From Diphasiastrum complanatum (taxonomy: Eukaryota; Streptophyta; Lycopodiopsida; Lycopodiales; Lycopodiaceae): 64,000 bases of DNA. The translations under genes were made by a program, and so were the position numbers. The stretch is taken from the NCBI GenBank assembly GCA_029204225.1, contig CM055113.1, positions 18,261,746-18,325,745 on the forward strand. The letters are read 5' to 3'. Below the pieces are notes generated by a model. That model did no database searches. It had not been told where the DNA came from and worked only from the letters and a program-made list of their open reading frames with translations. Below are positions 56,351-64,000 of this stretch, one piece after another (positions within the stretch are counted from its first letter, which is position 1; every line of letters starts with the position of its first letter).

Positions 56351-59300
56351 AATAGATATTTGATATCCATTCCAGAATCAGTAAAAAGAATTACATTCTT
56401 TCAAATGCTAGCAGTACTCTTGGTTGTCTCCATCAATATAAAGAACCACTCTACAATGCCTTAAAAAAGAATTCAAAATTACTAGATTCTTGTATAGAAC
56501 ACATTCCATTTGCTTTCATTTGCAAATTCCAGAGATTTAAACCTAAGAGTTATTCATGCTCAAAAACCTCAAAAATACACTATTTTTTTAGCTTTTTGAG
56601 ACCCTTAATGGTATCCAATCCTAACCAAACTTCATGAAAGCCTTAGTACAACATCATTAAACCTTTGAAACCTGCATACAAAATATTAGCCAATGATTTT
56701 ATGAATATCACCAAAAACATTGTAAAAACCACCAAAAAACCATATTTTTGACCATTTTTTAACATTTTTTTGCAAATTCTTGTGGATCAAACCCACATGC
56801 AAGTGCAATTAGGACATATATACTATAATTAAATTACACGAAAGCACTAAAAGTTCTAATTTTAGTCAATCATGGTTCATATATCCCATTTCTAGCCCAA
56901 AATCACTAGATTTTGACCAAAAAATCACTATCTTTGACCATAAACATGGCATGCAATCATTAGAATCAATCATAATGACTGGAAAACAGCAAGCACAAAT
57001 CTGAAAAACGTTCATGAACAGTAGATTTGATGAATTTCAAGCCAAAATATGGAATGCTAGCTCAAAAACCGCAAAAGACCGTCAAAAATCCATAAATTTC
57101 CGTCATTTTCTATAAAATTTTTTCATAATAATGATCACTAGGCTGAAAGCACCACCCAGAAGTAAAAAGCAAGGAGAAAATACCAAAAAGCTAGAACCTA
57201 CCATCTGCTTGAATTATTTGTATCATCCATCAGTTTCTTTCATAATTGTTGATTCACCTGAAAAGCTTCACAAAGGGGCCGATACTCACCATTTGATCTA
57301 GATTCAAACATCGATTAACTATCAGATAATTGAGAATCTAATATAGAACCTTGATCCTCTTCTGATCCAGCATCTATACTTTCAACAACTAATTTTTGTT
57401 TTGATCTTAAATCTTGTTTGTGCCTAGTTGAGTTTTTTCCTATCAAGGATAACCATATCATCAGATCTTTTGATCATAAAGATGAGAGTAGAGTGCTACT
57501 AACTAAGCCACTTTCTCAAGGTACAAATGGTAGTTCTTGTGTTATGAGGTTTACTTTGCTAGATAAAGAAGTGGGCTTTGTTGGGAGATTGTGCTATCTG
57601 GGAAAGTCAACTGTGCTTTAATTGATGGGAGATTTAAGTATTGTTATGCCTATAGTAGAATAATCTGAATTATATGATTTGGAGCAACAATTATGGATGT
57701 TGGAGACTAGGAAGTTGATCCCTCAAGGCAAATAAATGTGAAAATATTGTCATCAACGAATGTTTTTCATGAGTGACATAAAGAGAAACACGTACATTAA
57801 TATGTTGATATAGCCATAAGATACAAAAAAAGTACAAATAGAGCTCATGGAATTATCAATAGAATTGAAAGGGATGAAAGCAAATCAAATACAAATTTAT
57901 GGGAACATGTGGTTTTGGAACATGAGGCCTAACTAAACATAATTGTCTTGCAAGATAGTTAGCTCTTGTTAAGTCATATTAAATCTACTTTGGGTCCTTG
58001 TTGGCCTATTATTATTATTTATATACTTTGGAGGATTTAAAGAGGGAACCGCCTTGTTCTTAAGGCTACTAGCTCCTTTTGGGCCCACAAATCTTACAAT
58101 GGATATTATATTGCATTGATAAGCACTGATGTACTAAAAGTACATGACATAAGAATCATCATCAAATTTTGGTGGCACTGTTTGATTGTCTGTGTATTTG
58201 GATCGGCTTTGACTACTTGCTCATGATTTTCTAAGATGATCTTGCTTGTTTTTCAATTATGAATCACTTGAGCAACTTGTAACCAAAGACAACCCAACAA
58301 TATCAAAAAATTGATTCTATGTCAAGTAGATATATTACCACAACGATAATGACCCTTGTCACTGTGCGCATGCAAGTATGTGCATGCGCGCTCATATGGC
58401 CTTAATTGCATCTTGTTAGGCTTTAAATTCCATAAAATACCATGAGCCATTAATGAGAATGCTTGTGTCTTAACTAGGGCATTCAACAACATCAAGATGA
58501 GTTTCTTTATCTTTATTAACAATAGGAAATATTCACATATAAGTTTAAGATGAGTAGTAAGCTCCTTATCCAACTCCAAGCCATAAAGATTGCAAAAAAC
58601 CCAATCAAATCTTACATTGCGATTGTTGAATTGGTATTTTATAGATTACTTTCAAAGTTTATAGGTATTTTGGTGCAAAATATGCACTAGTCTTTATTAT
58701 GTTTTCTAGTGTTCAATATTTATTCTAGCTATCTTTCACTAAAGTATAGGTGTTTTTAATTGGACTTGGCTTGGATTTATTTTTTAGATGCAATTTTTTT
58801 TCTCAGGAATATTACTTTTGATCAACTTTGTTGCAAAATTGAATGTAGTAGATTTTTTAACATTGAGAATATTGGAACTTGGCTTGAATATCTTTTGTTC
58901 TTGGAAAAAGATGTGTGTGTGTGTGTGTGTGTGTATAGGTGTTTGAGACCTAAGCCTACTTCATTTTGATACATAGTAAAAATAACAAGTCAATGGGCAC
59001 TAAAAAGTAAGGACACTTTTAAGGACTTTATTAATAGGAATATAATTGTAAGAAGACACCTTTCAAAAGGATTTGGATATGTTGTACTAATTTGAAATCA
59101 CATAATTGATAACTCTTAACTTATAGTTGAGAATTGCAAAGAGTAAAATAAACTACATTCTAGAATAGGTAGCTTAATTAATCCATGAAATGCATGCTTA
59201 ATGGATCGACAACTTGCTCAAACCATGTATGATGATGTGTTGCTTATAGTTATTAGTTAGAGTAACCACCAATCATGCAAGCGGTTTTTGTTATTAGTTA

Positions 59301-60390
59301 TTAGTTAGAGGCATCACCATTAGCAATTGCCTCCTATTCCCCAAGGGGCATCATTTATCAAAGAATAAGCCATCATAGATTGATTATGGATGCTCCCTTG
59401 ATGTTGCTAAAAATGAGTAGACATGGCATTCTTTCCATCTTTATAGACAAATAAATAGTAAAACACAACTTTTTATAGTTCACAATTTACAGTCCAACTC
59501 ATTGATAGCTTTTAGTCCACGTTCATTTTTTCTTTATTTGATTTGTGCCTTCAACTCTTAATCATTTGTATAGGGTGCTTACTCTCGTAAGAGCTCGTAC
59601 TTAAGCGCATGAGCTCAAGGGCAAGTGCTCGAAGGGGTGTAAAGCCATGTGCTTAGGGCCTTTACTCGGCTTGGCATAAGCATCTAAAGGGCTTTTGTTA
59701 TTTTTCATTGATATAATGCTTTGCTTAGCTAGGTTTCTAGGTTTCACAATCCATTTTTAGCATCGTGCCTACCAACACTTGCTCCAATGTGAGCTTGAGG
59801 TGTTTGTGAACACCCTATTTATTGGCAAAATGTAGTATTTGAAAACATTTAGTTGACAAGAGTCTCGAGTAGGCGATACTTTTAAAAAAACACTCACAAC
59901 CTTAAAAAATGCAAGATATTATAGAGAATCTCCAACAAAGTTTTCCAAGCATTGCTTTTGACTTTGCGTGTGTTACAAAGAAAATAAATTACATGCAATA
60001 TCTCTCATAGATGACGTTTAGAACTATGCACATTGTATATTTTAAAACTTAATACACACGCGGATGACATTTCCAACTTTGGATGTATATTATAAAGAAA
60101 AAAGGATAGTGCAACCGTATCTTTTGCTGAAAATAATCATTGCATATGTGGCAAATAGAGATTGGAAGGGTTGCAAAAACAACCACCCCTTTGGAGCTAA
60201 GGCTTTCATGATCATGATGTTTATATATGTCTCTAAGGCTATAGCTAAACTCTACCTCACCATGTGGCAAGTTGAGAATGTGGGTTACAAAAATGACACT
60301 TTTTGCAGCTTCCCATGGTTTTTTATGAGGCTAAAACAAAAGAAACTTGAATCCACTTTGCAGCTTTAAATTTTTTCAACACTGCACTGC
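56350..60390. other. no gene recognised
   Basis: About 4 kb of AT-rich sequence. Frames at 57418-57621, 58322-58579, 58760-58969 and 60064-60369 are the longest; none resembles a family or has convincing gene structure. There is a (GT)n run at about 58914-58934. Confidence 0.35.
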
Positions 60391-60445
60391 ACATTTCATT
60401 CACTGTCAGATTCAATAAAGTGGGTTGGAAAGAGTTTTCACACTG

Positions 60446-61025
60446 TCTTTTTCACTCCATCTCAGTGTTGTCACGGAAAGGTGAATCTTTCTTGCCGTTT
60501 TGGATCAGAATACGAGATTTCAAAGAAAAAAAAGAAAGCATGCTGAGATTGGTCACTTCTCATCTGGTACATGAGGGTGCCCTATGTGCTGAAAAATTAT
60601 AATAACAGTCATGAGTCAAGACAGTTTTTCCTTCTCACTCAGCTGAAAGTTGAAAGTTGAACACTCATCCTATGAGAGAGAGTGAGTCTGAGAGTCAAAG
60701 AGTACATAGACTGACAGAGAGTGAGAGAGAGTCAAAGAGTACATAGACTGACACAGAGTACATAAACCGACACTGAAGCACTCTCTCACACACATCGTTT
60801 GACATATCTTTTTCACTACAGCTTAGTGTGTTACGGCAAGGTATATATTTTTTATCGTTTCTGTTCGAAATATCTTCAAAAAAAATGACACCAGGATTAG
60901 ATTGCTCACTTCTAATCTAGTACATCATGATGCCACACTGCCGGTTATGGATATATAATAACACATTCTTCCCTTCTCAGACACTCATTATACAAGAGAG
61001 TGCATAAACTCACACCGAAGATCCT

Positions 61026-61096
<71 letters not shown>

Positions 61097-61105
61097 TTTT
61101 CATCC
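60446..61105 (+). promoter_or_regulatory. tandemly duplicated promoter of the O-methyltransferase
   Basis: A module of about 180-200 bases occurs twice, offset by 361 bases (starts 60446 and 60807). Both copies have TCTTTTTCACT, CAGTGTTGTCACGG-like, TTATCGTTT/TTGCCGTTT, TGGTCACTTCT-like, (C)TGGTACAT and a TATA region. The TATA regions are TTATAATAAC (about 60597) and ATATATAATAAC (60951). A 37-base sub-repeat (GAGTCAAAGAGTACATAGAC) lies at 60692 and 60729. The second TATA box is 155 bases from the start codon and is probably the active one. Confidence 0.65.
61030..61092. repeat. (TC)n(AC)n microsatellite in the 5' leader
   Basis: About 28 bases of TC followed by about 35 bases of AC, ending 13 bases before the methyltransferase start codon. 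It therefore lies in the 5'UTR if the TATA box at 60951 is used. Confidence 0.95.
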
Positions 61106-62647
<1,542 letters not shown>

Positions 62648-63600
62648 TTTATATGCAGCCCAAAGTGCTGATTCTATGGCTGTCATGAAAAGTAATAGCA
62701 GATACTGCGCCATAACTATAACAGGCAACAACCCATCACGACTTTTCCAGTCAAAGATCTGTTAGTTATCCATGTCGTACACTGTACAGGATTCACACTT
62801 AAATTTTCTATAGCTACCAATAGCAAGCTCTGTGAAACATTGAGGTCAGGCTGGGTAAAATAAATCTTAAGAAAAAGAAGTTGTCTGAAGCTTGGTTGCA
62901 GAAGCAAGCTACATGTTCTTTCCTATTGAGCAACTTCCTTGCAGTGAAATTACCGAGCACCTACAAGTAGCTAGTGCTTGTAGTATGAACTGATATATAA
63001 TATTGAAGTTGAAGTGAAGATAAAGTCACCCTGTTTTCCTACCTGCAGTTCTAATAGAAATTGTCTTAAGAACTTTAGTTTGAGGTGTCATTGTAAAGTA
63101 ATCAACGATATACCTAATTTGATGTCAGATGGGCACTTTCTCTTCTGCAGTTAGATAGAGTTGCTTACATGTAGCTGGTTGCGAGATATTTGTCTCCCGA
63201 CTTCTTGAAATCAAGGAAAATTAGTCATGTACAGAAAGTTTCCTGAAATTTTTCAGAGATGGTTTAAGCATCCAATTTATTTCATGATTTGTGCAGCTCA
63301 GATGAAAAGGTGCAGGCAGCTTCAAGTATGCCTTTGAGAGCTTAGCAATAATGCTTATGAGTCTACATTCTCTAACGGTTATTTGAAGCTCTCACAGGCT
63401 GCATATCTTTTTCTTAGCTGCAAGCAGCTCGGTTGCTGAATGTAGCATGTGCAATCAGCTTCTCTTTTATGGGTATACTCCACAGAGTAATCCGGTTGCA
63501 GCCTTTCTCACCCTAATGATTCAACCTCTTGACAACTAGACACATCCCTTGCTACTCACTACTAGCATATCATGTAGATAACGCCCAGTGGAGATATCCA
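62648..63600 (+). other. 3' flank of the O-methyltransferase
   Basis: Likely 3'UTR at first, then unassigned sequence. The frames at 62490-62765 and 62716-62907 are shadows or chance. Confidence 0.4.
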
Positions 63601-63659
63601 TCTCTATTTATCCATTATTTGTTTAGGAGTTAGACTCACCTATTCAAAGTCTAATTATG

Positions 63660-63745
63660 TATTATCTTGACTTGTCTCTAGTCCAACTATCTTGACTTAT
63701 CTCTAGTCCAACTATGCATCATCTTGACTTGTCTCTAGTCCCCAA
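63660..63745. repeat. three-copy tandem repeat, 25-33 bp
   Basis: ATCTTGACTT(G/A)TCTCTAGTCC is repeated three times, with spacer AACT or AACTATGCATC between copies. Confidence 0.85.
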
Positions 63746-64000
63746 ATTAATTAATCTTCATTGTCTCCATCTCATGACTTTATATGGCACTCGTACAAAA
63801 TATTATTATTCTAAATCAAAAGAAAAGCATTAAATCAAACATCAATATAGAAGAATAATATTCCTCTTTTAATTTCCAAGCATTAAAATGTAGAAGTTCA
63901 CTTTCTTTGGACATATTTTAAATGTTCATCTCCAATTGTCCTTCAAATCAATTCAAAAGTGTCGTGCAAGTCCTTAAAAGAATATTCAAAAAAGCAAATC
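63746..64000. other. no gene recognised
   Basis: AT-rich end of window without recognisable features. Confidence 0.4.

Noticed and set aside
60064-60369. 101-codon frame as a host gene
   Set aside because: No recognisable motif, no splice or promoter support, and an opposing frame of similar length overlaps it.

Overview
This window looks like nuclear DNA of a land plant with a repeat-rich genome. The evidence is spliced genes with GT/AG introns, three recognisable plant gene families (an SP1-type envelope E3 ubiquitin ligase, a remorin and a caffeate-type O-methyltransferase), a broken F-box/kelch gene, and abundant plant-type Ty1/copia and Ty3/gypsy retroelements with initiator-Met-tRNA primer sites and long (CT)n tracts. 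I cannot place the species from the sequence. There are no prokaryotic, organellar or CRISPR features.

Layout. 1-3.6 kb: two decayed copia relics. 3.9-5.1 kb: remorin gene on the minus strand, with exon-like segments up to about 6 kb. 6-15.3 kb: stacked LTR and copia debris. 15.5-16.9 kb: F-box/kelch pseudogene. 18.46-33.61 kb: one 11-exon minus-strand gene for an SP1/MUL1-type RING E3 ligase. Its 346-codon frame closes exactly across all splice sites. Intron 10 (5.9 kb) holds a copia element in the sense orientation. Intron 7 (6.5 kb) holds a hAT transposase relic and several palindromic TIR elements. 34-36.4 kb: tandem repeats and LTR-like sequence. 38-49.6 kb: gypsy integrase relic, a pair of long LTRs, a small TRIM-like repeat pair and four copia bodies. 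50-56.4 kb: a mostly non-coding LTR element with a primer site and duplicated polypurine segments, plus a gypsy reverse transcriptase relic. 56.4-60.4 kb: nothing recognised. 60.4-62.65 kb: intact three-exon O-methyltransferase gene behind a tandemly duplicated promoter.

Only three loci look like working genes: remorin, SP1-like and O-methyltransferase. They do not form a pathway. Remorin acts at the plasma membrane, SP1 at plastid and peroxisome membranes, and the methyltransferase in phenolic metabolism. The most interesting points are the RING domain split across a copia-filled intron, the duplicated methyltransferase promoter, the palindrome-rich mobile elements in SP1 intron 7, and the palindromic iterons near 36.2 and 50.0 kb. 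LTR boundaries are estimates made by eye unless a PPT or PBS is stated.
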